Counted from the stretch's first letter, positions 1 through 7,607 are shown. The stretch is 18,258 nucleotides of DNA from JBCBCP01 sp039178165 (GCA_039178165.1 JBCDFL010000046.1:1-18258), one strand, 5' to 3'. Program-made: numbers and translations. Notes: generated by a model not told the origin, from the letters alone.

Positions 1-276
1 TCCGTCATGTCCTTCTTCGTCTTCTTCATCGTGACGCTGGGCGTCGTGGCGGTGGCGCTAGGGATGACCGGCCTCGACTTCATCACGTCCGTCTCCGGCG
101 CGTCGGCCGCTTTGGCCAATATCGGGCCCGGCATGGGCGACATCATCGGCCCGGCTGGCAATTTCGCACCGCTGGGCGATACGGCGAAGTGGATCCTGGC
201 CATCGCCATGTGGCTGGGCCGGCTGGAGCTGATGGCCGTCTACGCCATCCTGACCGTCGGCTTCTGGAGGGCTTAA
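1..276 (+). CDS. trkH: TrkH-family potassium uptake protein, C-terminal part (5' end outside window)
   Basis: The reading frame is already open at base 1 and ends with TAA at 274-276, so only about the last 91 residues of an inner-membrane K+ transport subunit are visible. What can be seen: a hydrophobic helix (FFVFFIVTLGVVAVALG), then a pore-loop segment with ANIGPG. Next come GPAGNFAPLGDTAKW and a last membrane helix with GRLELMAVYAI and a terminal FWRA. This pattern (SALxNxGPG, then AGPAGNF, then GRLEL, then FWR) is characteristic of the fourth pore repeat and C-terminus of TrkH/TrkG/KtrB proteins, where the glycine of NxGPG lines the selectivity filter. TrkH normally works with the cytoplasmic NAD/ATP-binding subunit TrkA, which is not in this window. 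The stop codon overlaps the next start (TAATG). Confidence 0.9.
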   Translation, partial: SVMSFFVFFIVTLGVVAVALGMTGLDFITSVSGASAALANIGPGMGDIIGPAGNFAPLGDTAKWILAIAMWLGRLELMAVYAILTVGFWRA

Positions 277-1874
277 TGGACCGACCCTTAGGCGCACAAA
301 TCTCTCACATGCTGAAGGACCGCGGCGTCGACGTGATCTTCGGTATCCCGGGCGTGCACAATCAAGAGATCTACCGGGGGATCGAGGAGGCTGGCATCAC
401 CCATGTATTGGCCCGGCACGAGCAGGGCGCGGGCTTCATGGCGGACGGCTACGCGCGGGCGACGGGCAAGCCGGGGGTAGCGTACGTCATCACCGGGCCG
501 GGCCTGACAAATATCATGACCCCGATGGGCCAAGCCTATAGCGACAGCGTGCCCGTGCTGGTCATCTCCTCCTGCCTGGACGAGACAGCGGCAAGGCGGG
601 GCCAACTGCACCAAATGAAAGACCAGCGCGCGGCGGCGGAGACGGTGTGCGACTGGTCCGAAGAGGCGCGAAGCGCTGAGGCGGCCTATGCCCTGATCGA
701 CCGAGCGTTCACGGAGTTTCAGACCCGGCGCAAAAGGCCGAAACACGTTCAGGTGCCCATTGCCCTGCTGGAGGCCGCTGCGCCGCCCGCGCCGGATCCG
801 GCCCCGCGGCCCTCAGCGAGCTTTCATCTTGATCACGCGCGATTGAGCCAGATCGAGGACGCGGTGCGCCGTGCCGAGCGGCCGCTTTTCGTCTTGGGTG
901 GGGGTGCTGTGGGTAGTGCGGCCTTTCTGCTGCGCGTTTTGCGACGTACCGGCGGGATGGCCGTCACGACCTATGCCGGGCGCGGTGTCATCCCGGGGAA
1001 CGACGAATGCAGCCTCGGCGCGGTGCTGGCCCGGCCCGGCAGCGCGCAGGTCGCGGCGCAGGCCGATCTGGTCATCGCCATTGGCACGGAGCTGGCCGAG
1101 GTGGACCTTTGGCGCGCTGAGCTGGGCCATGATTGCCCGATGATCCGCGTCGATCTCGACCCGGAGGTTCTGGCGACATGCGGCGCCGAAGATATCGCGG
1201 TCCACGCCAGCGCACACGCCTTCCTCAACGATGTGTCTGGCCGCCTCGACGAGTGGCCGCAGGACAAGCCATTCGCATGGACCCGCGACCGCGTCGCCGC
1301 GCAGGCGGCGGCCTTCCGGGCGGAGGTCGAAGCCGAGCGCCCCGGCATCGTGCCTGTCTGCGACGCGCTGCGGGAGTGCCTGCCCGAGGGCACGATGATC
1401 TATTCGGACATGACCCAGTTCGCGTACACGGCGAAGGAGGTGTGGGACATGGACCGCCCCGGCCATTGGCACCACCCGACGGGCTTCGGCACGCTGGGCT
1501 ACGCGCTGCCGGCCTCCATCGGCGGAGCCGTGGCGCGGCGGGGCCTGCCGACGCTGTGCATCATTGGCGATTACGGGCTGCACTACACCATGGCCGAGCT
1601 GGGCGTGGCGGTGGAGCTTAGCCTGCCTCTGCCGATTTTCCTGTGGGATAACGGCAAGTTGGGAGAGATCGAGGACAGCATGGTCCGCGCGCAGATCGCG
1701 CCGAACGCCGTCGTGCAGCGCAACCCCGACTTCACCGCGCTGGCGAGGGCCTTCGGAGCCCATGCCGCAGCGCCGCAGAGCCTAGAGGAGATGCAGCGTG
1801 TCGTCCGGGCGGCTTTCGAGGCTGACCGTCCGACCCTCGTGCACGTGACGCCGGAGATCATAGCGTCGCGCTGA
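276..1874 (+). CDS. Thiamine-diphosphate-dependent decarboxylase, 5-guanidino-2-oxopentanoate decarboxylase / acetolactate synthase-like
   Basis: A 532-residue ThDP enzyme. The start is the ATG overlapping the TrkH stop by one base; a GGAGG lies just upstream. The N-terminal ThDP domain carries the catalytic glutamate in ARHEQGAGFMADGYARATG (Glu49), followed by VITGPGLTNIMTPMGQAY. The central domain (about 190-320) is Rossmann-like. The C-terminal cofactor domain has GDYG at 431-434 and the DN at 458-459 that closes the ThDP/Mg motif. The first segments match, from memory, the AruI-type family (decarboxylation of 5-guanidino-2-oxopentanoate in the arginine transaminase pathway) better than the biosynthetic acetolactate synthase IlvB, and no IlvN-like small subunit follows. 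Oddity: the motif usually written GDG reads GDY here. Substrate is an inference; general ThDP decarboxylase/ALS-like is secure. Coupling to trkH may be positional only. Confidence 0.8.
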   Translation: MDRPLGAQISHMLKDRGVDVIFGIPGVHNQEIYRGIEEAGITHVLARHEQGAGFMADGYARATGKPGVAYVITGPGLTNIMTPMGQAYSDSVPVLVISSCLDETAARRGQLHQMKDQRAAAETVCDWSEEARSAEAAYALIDRAFTEFQTRRKRPKHVQVPIALLEAAAPPAPDPAPRPSASFHLDHARLSQIEDAVRRAERPLFVLGGGAVGSAAFLLRVLRRTGGMAVTTYAGRGVIPGNDECSLGAVLARPGSAQVAAQADLVIAIGTELAEVDLWRAELGHDCPMIRVDLDPEVLATCGAEDIAVHASAHAFLNDVSGRLDEWPQDKPFAWTRDRVAAQAAAFRAEVEAERPGIVPVCDALRECLPEGTMIYSDMTQFAYTAKEVWDMDRPGHWHHPTGFGTLGYALPASIGGAVARRGLPTLCIIGDYGLHYTMAELGVAVELSLPLPIFLWDNGKLGEIEDSMVRAQIAPNAVVQRNPDFTALARAFGAHAAAPQSLEEMQRVVRAAFEADRPTLVHVTPEIIASR

Positions 1875-1960
1875 GTTAGGCGGCTCGCGTTAGGCTGTAT
1901 GAGCCACCTATCCGTTAGACCGGCAGAGGCGACCCGCCCGCTGGCACATCCTGTCCTTTA

Positions 1961-1975
1961 GGCCTGATCGAGGCC
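1961..1975 (+). terminator. Weak hairpin downstream of the ThDP enzyme gene
   Basis: Perfect 5-bp stem GGCCT / AGGCC with a GATCG loop, followed by GTCTTC. It lies in the 128-base gap between two convergent genes (stops at 1874 and 2003), where a terminator is expected. The stem is short and there is no true T-run, so this is tentative. The rest of the gap (1875-2002) holds only other weak short inverted repeats. Confidence 0.3.
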
Positions 1976-2002
1976 GTCTTCAGACCCGAAAAGCGCTGGG
2001 GT

Positions 2003-3745
2003 TCAATCCCAGCAGCTCACCAGCACCGTCATCCCCGCGCCGCGGGCGGTGAGGGCAGGGGCCTCCATCAACGGTGCCGCCTCGTCTGCCGGCCGCGCTG
2101 CGGTGCCGGCGGCGGAGGCTGCCGCGGCGAGCGCTTCTGCCTTCGCGGCCAAGGCCACGGCTTCCGGAAGGGCCCGCGAGCCCGTTTCCCGCGGCAGGAG
2201 CATACCAACAACTGCGCCAGTCGCGTCCAGCACGGGGCCGCCCGCATCACCGGGCAGCAGGCGCGCATCGAGCCGTGCAACCCGCTCATCCCCGTCGAGC
2301 CCGCGCACATCGGCAAAGGTCCCGAAGGTCACGGAGGGGGCGTTCAGCACACCCTCGTAGCTGTAGCCGGCCACGGCCACTTCGGCGCCCAGGCGCGGGC
2401 TGCGCAGGCTCAGCCATGCGACATCCAGCGGGGCGAGCGCCGCGTCGGGGCGCAGGACGGCGATCCCGCCATCTTCGGCGGCCACGCTTGCGGTCGTTTC
2501 TTCGTCGAAGGTGATGCGCGTGCAATTCTGCACCGCCTCCGCTGTCGTCAGCACCGTCCCGCGGTCGTCGATGAAAAAGCCCGACCGCGACAGGCGCGGG
2601 CGCCGCACAGCGAGGCCGGAGACCAGATCGATGGCCTGCGCGCTGTCATCGCCCGCCGCGGGGTCGAGCACGGCGTCAAGGGCGCTAAAGCTCTTCTCCA
2701 TCTCGTCGATCAGGCGCGTGCGCCGTTCTTCGTCGCCCGCAGGCCAGATCAGGGTGAAGCCCTTGACCGCGCCGTCCACGAGGCGGGCGCGCGTTTCGCT
2801 CACGATGCGGGCATTCTCGCCCTTGAGGGTGAAGCTGTCGCGGCCCCGCTCTCGCGGCCCGTCCAGGGGCACGATTTCGAGCGTCTGCATGATGTCGTAG
2901 AGCCCCGCGAGCGTGTTGCGGTCCCCGGGTTGGGAGATCAGAAGCACGCGCGCCTCCGGCACTTCGCCCGTTCCATCGTATTGCGCAAAAGGCGACTCGT
3001 AGCGGGCGAAGGACACGACGTCCGTGGGCAACTGCATCTCGATCCCGGCCTCGGCGTCAGTGACCAGGCGTAGGCCCAGACCGTCCAGCACGGCGTTGTA
3101 TTGGCGCAGCAGCTCCGCGCGCTGGGATGTGGTCAGAATGCCCGTTTCTTCAAAGCCCTGACCGCGCTGCCAGGCGGCCATCGCGCCCCGTGTGCCCCGG
3201 CCATAGGCGCCGTCGATGGCGCCGGCATAGGTGCCGGCCCATTTCAGCGCGACCTGCAATTCCTCGCGCTCGGCCCGGGTCAGCAATTGTTCGGACCGGC
3301 GGGCCTGGGCTGGCGTTTCATCGGCGGGGACGGGGTCCGGCGCGGGCGCTTCTGCTTGGGCCGCCGCTTGCGAGTCCGCCTGCACAGGCGCCTCCAGTAC
3401 GCCGCGATCCAATACATTGGCGCCGACTGGCCAAAATTGCTGTCCGTAGGCGTCCGAGGCGGCCAGATAAGCATCGCGCGGGATCAGACCCTCGGCGCGG
3501 TAGACCCGTAGAACCTGCTCCGCATCGGCGCGGCGATAGGGCCCGAGAGTCAGCGCGTACCAGCGTCGGCGGATGGCAAAGCCGTTCACATCCTCGACCG
3601 CGCCTTCGTAACTGCGCGCGCGCTCTGTCGCGGTGGCCAGAGACGGGTGCGCCTCGATCTGGACCCAGACGATGTCATCGGGGCTTTGCGCCAGCGCCGC
3701 CGCCGCCCACATCATTACCGCCGCCCATAGCGCCCAAATCCGCAT
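2003..3745 (-). CDS. Secreted SPOR-like / peptidoglycan-binding protein with degenerate trypsin-like domain
   Basis: A 580-residue protein with a signal peptide (first 19 residues, cleavage likely after ALA). Residues about 25-105 resemble a SPOR-type glycan-binding repeat (WVQIEAHPS..., RWYALTLGPY). A proline/alanine linker follows. Residues about 155-215 form a PG_binding_1 domain (LQVALKWAGTYAGAIDGAYGRGTRGAMAAWQ, split by no gap). Residues about 385-515 read as a trypsin/HtrA-like beta barrel: GTVLTTAEAV, then IAVLRPD, then LLPGDAGGPVLD. In active family members the corresponding motifs are TNAHVV and GNSGGP; here His is replaced by Glu403 and Ser by Ala501, so the domain is probably not a protease. 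AAGGGG lies upstream of the ATG. Likely a periplasmic, wall-associated binding protein. Domain order is well supported; biological role unknown. Confidence 0.8.
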   Translation of the reverse strand: MRIWALWAAVMMWAAAALAQSPDDIVWVQIEAHPSLATATERARSYEGAVEDVNGFAIRRRWYALTLGPYRRADAEQVLRVYRAEGLIPRDAYLAASDAYGQQFWPVGANVLDRGVLEAPVQADSQAAAQAEAPAPDPVPADETPAQARRSEQLLTRAEREELQVALKWAGTYAGAIDGAYGRGTRGAMAAWQRGQGFEETGILTTSQRAELLRQYNAVLDGLGLRLVTDAEAGIEMQLPTDVVSFARYESPFAQYDGTGEVPEARVLLISQPGDRNTLAGLYDIMQTLEIVPLDGPRERGRDSFTLKGENARIVSETRARLVDGAVKGFTLIWPAGDEERRTRLIDEMEKSFSALDAVLDPAAGDDSAQAIDLVSGLAVRRPRLSRSGFFIDDRGTVLTTAEAVQNCTRITFDEETTASVAAEDGGIAVLRPDAALAPLDVAWLSLRSPRLGAEVAVAGYSYEGVLNAPSVTFGTFADVRGLDGDERVARLDARLLPGDAGGPVLDATGAVVGMLLPRETGSRALPEAVALAAKAEALAAAASAAGTAARPADEAAPLMEAPALTARGAGMTVLVSCWD

Positions 3746-3901
3746 CCCTGTCCCCTTACCGCGAATATCCTTAATTTCGCGGCAGATAAGCAGGAATTCC
3801 GGGGATTGACCAGTTGCCCCGCGTTCAAAATCGCCGCGTTGACCTCATATCCCGCCGCCCCTAAGACGGCGCGGTATCCGCTGGCCTGGAAAGGGCTGAA
3901 A

Positions 3902-4849
3902 ATGACCGACGCGCCCCGTTCCTTTCAGGAAATCATCCTGCGCCTGCAGTCCTATTGGGCCGCGCGCGGCTGTGCGGTGCTTCAGCCCTACGACATGGAG
4001 GTCGGCGCGGGCACCTTCCACCCCGCCACGACCCTGCGCAGCCTGGGCAGCGCGCCCTGGACCGCGGCCTATGTCCAGCCTTCGCGCCGCCCGACGGACG
4101 GGCGCTACGGCGACAGCCCGAACCGCTGGCAGCACTACTACCAATATCAGGTTATCATTAAACCCTCGCCGCCGGACTTGCAGGAGCTTTATCTCGGCAG
4201 CCTCGAGGCCATCGGCATCGACATGGACCTGCACGATATCCGGTTCATCGAGGATAATTGGGAAAGCCCGACCCTCGGCGCTTGGGGCCTTGGTTGGGAG
4301 GTCTGGTGCGACGGTATGGAAGTCAGCCAATACACCTATTTTCAGCAAGTCGGCGGGCACGATTGCGCGCCGGTCTCGGGCGAGCTGACCTACGGGCTGG
4401 AGCGGCTGGCGATGTACGTCCTGGGCTTCGACGACGGCAATCAGATGCCCTTCAACGATCCGCAGGCGCCGATCCCGCTAACCTATGGCGACGTCTTTCG
4501 CGAGGCCGAAGCGCAATATGCGCGCTGGAACTTCGACGTGGCCGACACGGACACGCTGCTGCAGCACTTCAAGGACGCCGAGGCCGAATGCGCCCGCATC
4601 TTGGAGCAGCCCGCGGACGATCCCAAGACGGGCCGGCGTATCGTCATGGCTCAGCCGGCTTATGACCAGGCGATCAAGGCGAGCCACCTGTTCAACTTGC
4701 TGGACGCGCGCGGCGTGATCTCCGTCACCGAGCGCCAGGCCTATATCGGCCGGGTCCGCGCGCTGACCAAGGCCTGCGCGGATGCGTTCGTGCAGACCGA
4801 AGCGGGCGGCTGGACACCTCCTGACCCCGCAAGCGGGGCGGGGAGATGA
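3902..4849 (+). CDS. glyQ: Glycine--tRNA ligase alpha subunit
   Basis: A 315-residue class II synthetase alpha chain that activates glycine with ATP and, with GlyS, charges tRNA-Gly (alpha2beta2 enzyme, EC 6.1.1.14). Signature stretches are SFQEIILRLQSYWAARGC and LQPYDMEVGAGTFHPATTLR near the N-terminus, then RWQHYYQYQVIIKPSPPD (motif 2 region), DNWESPTLGAWGLGWEVW and ELTYGLERLAMY (motif 3). The start is the ATG at 3902, where the family begins (MTDAPRSFQ) and where GGAAAGGG sits 6-8 bases upstream. The frame stays open further 5' but that part is not family-like. The protein is slightly longer than E. coli GlyQ (about 303 residues), with a small insertion after the motif 3 helix (GFDDGNQMPFND). 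It overlaps the next gene by 4 bases and forms an operon with glyS. Confidence 0.96.
   Translation: MTDAPRSFQEIILRLQSYWAARGCAVLQPYDMEVGAGTFHPATTLRSLGSAPWTAAYVQPSRRPTDGRYGDSPNRWQHYYQYQVIIKPSPPDLQELYLGSLEAIGIDMDLHDIRFIEDNWESPTLGAWGLGWEVWCDGMEVSQYTYFQQVGGHDCAPVSGELTYGLERLAMYVLGFDDGNQMPFNDPQAPIPLTYGDVFREAEAQYARWNFDVADTDTLLQHFKDAEAECARILEQPADDPKTGRRIVMAQPAYDQAIKASHLFNLLDARGVISVTERQAYIGRVRALTKACADAFVQTEAGGWTPPDPASGAGR
4825..4838 (+). promoter_or_regulatory. Small GC hairpin overlapping the ribosome-binding region of the gene at 4846
   Basis: CCCCGC-AA-GCGGGG is a perfect inverted repeat inside the last codons of glyQ. Its right arm merges into GGGGCGGGGAG, the purine-rich stretch just before the ATG at 4846. 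Folding would mask the ribosome-binding region, and ribosomes finishing glyQ would open it. Translational coupling is an inference from this geometry plus the ATGA overlap. Confidence 0.3.
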
Positions 4850-5361
4850 GCGGAAAGGTCATCGGGATCGTGCTTATCCTTTCGGGCATCATCGCAGGCG
4901 CCGGGCTCTACTACCTGCAGGTCTACGGCTTCTACGACGTGGTCGAGCGGGAGGAAGTGCTGCTCACGTCGCTCACCAGCGGCGCGCCCGAGCCCATCGA
5001 TTTCGCCGCGTTCGAGGCCATCGACGCCGGCAGTTCCCCCATCCGCTACCGCGCTTGTTTCGAGACCAACGCCTCCCTCGCCATGCTGACGGAGACCTAT
5101 GTGCTGCTGGACGGCGGCGAGCCGCGCAATGCGCCCCACTGGTTTGACTGCTTCGACGCGGACACCATCGCGGCCGAGCTGGACGCCGGCACCGCGCTGC
5201 CCTTCCTGGGTCAGAAGAACGTCGCCTTCGGCGTGGACCGCATTGTCGCCATCACCGAAGACGGGCGCGGCTATGTCTGGCACGAGCTGAACGATTGTGG
5301 CGAGAAAGCCTATGACGGCACCATCGTGGGCGAGGAATGCCCGGAACGGAATTTGGACTAG
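4846..5361 (+). CDS. Small membrane-anchored protein, DUF6446-like
   Basis: A 171-residue protein, ATG overlapping the glyQ stop (ATGA). Residues about 5-27 form one hydrophobic segment (VIGIVLILSGIIAGAGLYYL) with a short basic N-terminus, so the protein is most likely anchored in the inner membrane with the rest in the periplasm. The soluble part contains four cysteines (around CFETNAS, FDCFDAD, NDCGEKAY, EECPERN), enough for two disulfides. I recall this family as a Rhodobacteraceae-specific conserved protein placed between glyQ and glyS, now called DUF6446; the family name is from memory. No catalytic motif is visible and its function is unknown. Its conservation between two subunits of one essential enzyme suggests co-expression rather than a known biochemical link. 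Confidence 0.8.
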   Translation: MSGKVIGIVLILSGIIAGAGLYYLQVYGFYDVVEREEVLLTSLTSGAPEPIDFAAFEAIDAGSSPIRYRACFETNASLAMLTETYVLLDGGEPRNAPHWFDCFDADTIAAELDAGTALPFLGQKNVAFGVDRIVAITEDGRGYVWHELNDCGEKAYDGTIVGEECPERNLD

Positions 5362-5384
5362 GGCGCGCGTTGCGGGATCGCCTG

Positions 5385-5427
5385 GGGGCCAGCCCGTAGC
5401 CCATTGGGCTTGAACCAATGGCGCCCC
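5385..5427 (+). repeat. Inverted repeat (nested stem) in the glyS leader
   Basis: A perfect 7-bp inverted repeat, CCATTGG (5401-5407) and CCAATGG (5415-5421), is separated by GCTTGAA. An outer arm GGGGC (5385-5389) can pair with GCCCC (5423-5427), making a two-part stem. A competing hairpin, AGCCC-ATT-GGGCT (5398-5410), uses the same left arm, so the two inner folds exclude each other. The sequence lies in the 139-base spacer before glyS. It could be a processing or attenuation structure, or a copy of a dispersed intergenic repeat. Confidence 0.5.
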
Positions 5428-5434
5428 ATGTGCG

Positions 5435-5480
5435 ACCCCCCGGGATATATGTGACCCAAAGAAGGAGGGGCGACGGCCCC
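5435..5480 (+). other. Rhodobacteraceae-type intergenic motif (C-run, GGGATAT, AAGAAGGAGGGG)
   Basis: The run reads CCCCCCGGGATATATG, then TGACCCAAAGAAGGAGGGG, then a hairpin GGGGC-GACG-GCCCC (5467-5480). From memory, very similar strings (a C-run followed by GGGATATTT and an AAGAAG tract) are scattered between genes in many Rhodobacteraceae genomes, often after a GC stem as here. The AGGAGG core ends more than 30 bases before the glyS ATG at 5501, too far to serve as its ribosome-binding site. Function unknown. The match to a dispersed family is remembered, not computed. Confidence 0.4.
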
Positions 5481-5500
5481 CGCTGTGAAAGACGCGCAAC

Positions 5501-7534
5501 ATGCCTGATCTGTTGATCGAATTGTTCTCCGAAGAGATCCCTGCCCGGATGCAAGCCCGCGCGGCGCAGGATCTGCAAAAGTTGGTCACCGATGGTCTGG
5601 TCGAGGCGGGCCTGACCTATGCCGGCGCCCGCGCCTTCGCCACGCCCCGCCGGCTGGCGCTGGCGGTGGATGGGCTGCTGGACGCCTCCCCTACCTTGCG
5701 CGAAGAGCGGAAGGGCCCCAAAGCGGATGCGCCGGAGAAAGCTATCGAGGGGTTCCTGCGCGGCGCCGGCCTGACCCGCGATCAGTTGGAAGAGCGTGAC
5801 ACGCCAAAGGGGCCGGTCCTCTTCGCCATCATCGAAAAACCCGGCCGCCCGGCGGCGGATATCGTGGCCGAGGTGCTGGAGCGGGCGATCCGCAATTTCC
5901 CCTGGCCCAAATCCATGCGCTGGGGCAGCGGCAGCCTGCGCTGGGTCCGCCCCCTGCAATCCATCCTGTGCATCCTGTCGGATGAGGCCGGGCACAGCGT
6001 GGTGCCGCTTGAGGTCGACGGCTTCGTCGCCGGCGACACGACCGAAGGGCACCGCTTCATGGCGCCGGGGCGCTTCGCCGTCCGCGGCTTTGACGATTAC
6101 GCCGCAAAGCTGCGCCGCGCCTACGTCGTGCTGGATGCCGAGGAGCGTGCTTCGGCGATCTGGAACGACGCGACCAACCTCGCCTTCGCCTCCGGCCTAG
6201 AGGTCGTCGAGGACAAGGGCCTTCTGGCCGAGGTTGCGGGCCTGGTGGAATGGCCCGTCGTCCTGATGGGCCCCATCGGCGCGGACTTCCTCGACCTGCC
6301 GGCGGAGGTCTTGCAGACCTCGATGAAAGAGCATCAGAAGTTCTTCTCCGTCCGGGACAAGGCGGGCAAGATCACGCGCTTCATCACCGTCGCCAACCGT
6401 GAGACGGCCGATGACGGCGCCACGATCCTCGCGGGCAACGAAAAGGTGCTGGCCGCGCGGCTGGCGGACGGCGCGTTCTTCTGGGCCAACGATCTGCGCG
6501 TGGCCAAGGCCGGCATGGGCGACTGGCTGGCCGCGCTGGAGAATGTGACCTTCCACAATAAGCTCGGCTCCCAAGCCGACCTCATCCGCCGCATGGCCGC
6601 CCTCGCGCGCGCGCTGGCCCCGATCTGCGGCGCGGACCCGGACGCCGCGGAGGAGGCCGCGCAGCTGGCCAAGGCCGATCTGACGTCCGAGATGGTTTAC
6701 GAGTTCCCCGAACTCCAAGGCGTCATGGGCCGCTACTACCTAGAGGCCGCGGGCAAAGCGCCCGAGATCGCGGCCGCGTCCCAGGACCACTACGCCCCCC
6801 TCGGCCCCTCCGACGCCGTGCCGACCGCGCCCGTGTCGGTCGCCGTGGCTCTGGCCGAAAAGCTGGACAAGCTTGCCGGCTTCTGGGCCATCGACGAAAA
6901 GCCCACAGGCTCCAAAGACCCCTTCGCCCTGCGCCGCGCCGCGCTGGGGGTCATCCGGTTGGTGCTGGAGAATGACCTGTCCCTGCCGCTGGGTGATTGG
7001 ATCAAGGACGCGGATCTGGTGGGGTTCTTCCACGACCGCCTCAAGGTCTACCTCCGCGATCAGGGCATCCGGCACGATGTGATCTCTGCGGCAATGGCGC
7101 CGGAAGGGTCCGACGATCTGGCGCTGCTCACGCGGCGGGCGCGGGAATTGCAGGCGGTGCTCGATACGCCCGATGGGACGAACCTCGTGCAGGGTTACAA
7201 GCGTGCGGCCAATCTGCTGTCACAGGCCGAGGCCAAGGACGGCGTGGAATATTCCTACGGCGCCGACCGCAAATACGCTGAGGACGCGACGGAGACCGCT
7301 CTGTTCGACGCGCTGGACGCAGCGGAGCCGACAATCGAGGGTGCCCTCGCCAGCGGGCATTTCGCCACGGCGCTGAACGCGATGGCGGGCCTGCGCGGCC
7401 CGATCGACACCTTTTTCGACGCGGTGAAGATCAACGCGGACAGCGAGGTCGTGCGCCGCAACCGCCTCAACCTGCTCAGCCGCATCCGCCGGACCTGCGA
7501 TCAGGTCGCGTTCCTGGGCCAGATCGAAGGCTAG
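5501..7534 (+). CDS. glyS: Glycine--tRNA ligase beta subunit
   Basis: A 677-residue protein, close to the usual length (about 690). It is the tRNA-binding partner of GlyQ. Family signatures: LLIELFSEEIPARMQ at the N-terminus; LRWVRPLQSILCIL; EVLQTSMKEHQKFFSV; FITVANRE; GNEKVLAARLADGAFFW; and KLGSQADLIRRMAALA. These are followed by the HD-like region and PTGSKDPFALRRAALGVIRL. The C-terminal part (about 560-665) is the DALR-type anticodon-binding domain, with RRNRLNLLSRI near the end. Upstream is GTGAAAGA, only a modest ribosome-binding site. It is separated from the membrane protein gene by the structured 139-base spacer, so its expression may be tuned separately from glyQ. Confidence 0.96.
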   Translation: MPDLLIELFSEEIPARMQARAAQDLQKLVTDGLVEAGLTYAGARAFATPRRLALAVDGLLDASPTLREERKGPKADAPEKAIEGFLRGAGLTRDQLEERDTPKGPVLFAIIEKPGRPAADIVAEVLERAIRNFPWPKSMRWGSGSLRWVRPLQSILCILSDEAGHSVVPLEVDGFVAGDTTEGHRFMAPGRFAVRGFDDYAAKLRRAYVVLDAEERASAIWNDATNLAFASGLEVVEDKGLLAEVAGLVEWPVVLMGPIGADFLDLPAEVLQTSMKEHQKFFSVRDKAGKITRFITVANRETADDGATILAGNEKVLAARLADGAFFWANDLRVAKAGMGDWLAALENVTFHNKLGSQADLIRRMAALARALAPICGADPDAAEEAAQLAKADLTSEMVYEFPELQGVMGRYYLEAAGKAPEIAAASQDHYAPLGPSDAVPTAPVSVAVALAEKLDKLAGFWAIDEKPTGSKDPFALRRAALGVIRLVLENDLSLPLGDWIKDADLVGFFHDRLKVYLRDQGIRHDVISAAMAPEGSDDLALLTRRARELQAVLDTPDGTNLVQGYKRAANLLSQAEAKDGVEYSYGADRKYAEDATETALFDALDAAEPTIEGALASGHFATALNAMAGLRGPIDTFFDAVKINADSEVVRRNRLNLLSRIRRTCDQVAFLGQIEG

Positions 7535-7552
7535 TCCGCGCGCGTTGCCGCG

Positions 7553-7573
7553 GGGCAAGACGCGCCCTTGCCC
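7553..7573 (+). terminator. Hairpin just after glyS
   Basis: A perfect 7-bp stem, GGGCAAG (7553-7559) and CTTGCCC (7567-7573), closes a 7-base loop 18 bases after the glyS stop. No T-run follows, so it would be a weak or factor-dependent terminator, or an RNA end-protecting structure. Confidence 0.35.
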
Positions 7574-7595
7574 GGCCCGCATTCCTGCTTATGCT
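7568..7595 (+). promoter_or_regulatory. Possible sigma-70-type promoter for the PPDK-like gene
   Basis: TTGCCC (7568-7573) and TATGCT (7590-7595) are 16 bases apart and end 24 bases before the GTG start at 7620. The -35 candidate overlaps the right arm of the hairpin after glyS. This is only a consensus match by eye. Confidence 0.25.
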
Positions 7596-7607
7596 GCGGC
7601 CACTTGC

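Noticed and set aside
813..1763. 316-residue minus-strand open frame opposite the ThDP enzyme
   Set aside because: Low-complexity antisense product with no start signal or domain.
1995..2033. tRNA or tmRNA 3' end look-alike (GGTTCAATCC followed by CACCA)
   Set aside because: It reads like a T-arm plus CCA, but most of it encodes the last residues (VLVSCWD) and stop of the minus-strand gene. No acceptor partner, anticodon arm or tag reading frame could be found nearby.
3127..3774. 215-residue plus-strand frame opposite the secreted wall-binding protein
   Set aside because: Arg/Pro-rich shadow; the minus-strand gene has signal peptide and domains.
5385..5422. T-arm-like sequence on the minus strand (GGTTCAAGCCC with flanking stem)
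   Set aside because: The 5-bp stem and 7-base loop fit a tRNA T-arm, but no matching acceptor strand, CCA or anticodon stem follows on either side. Kept only as an inverted repeat.
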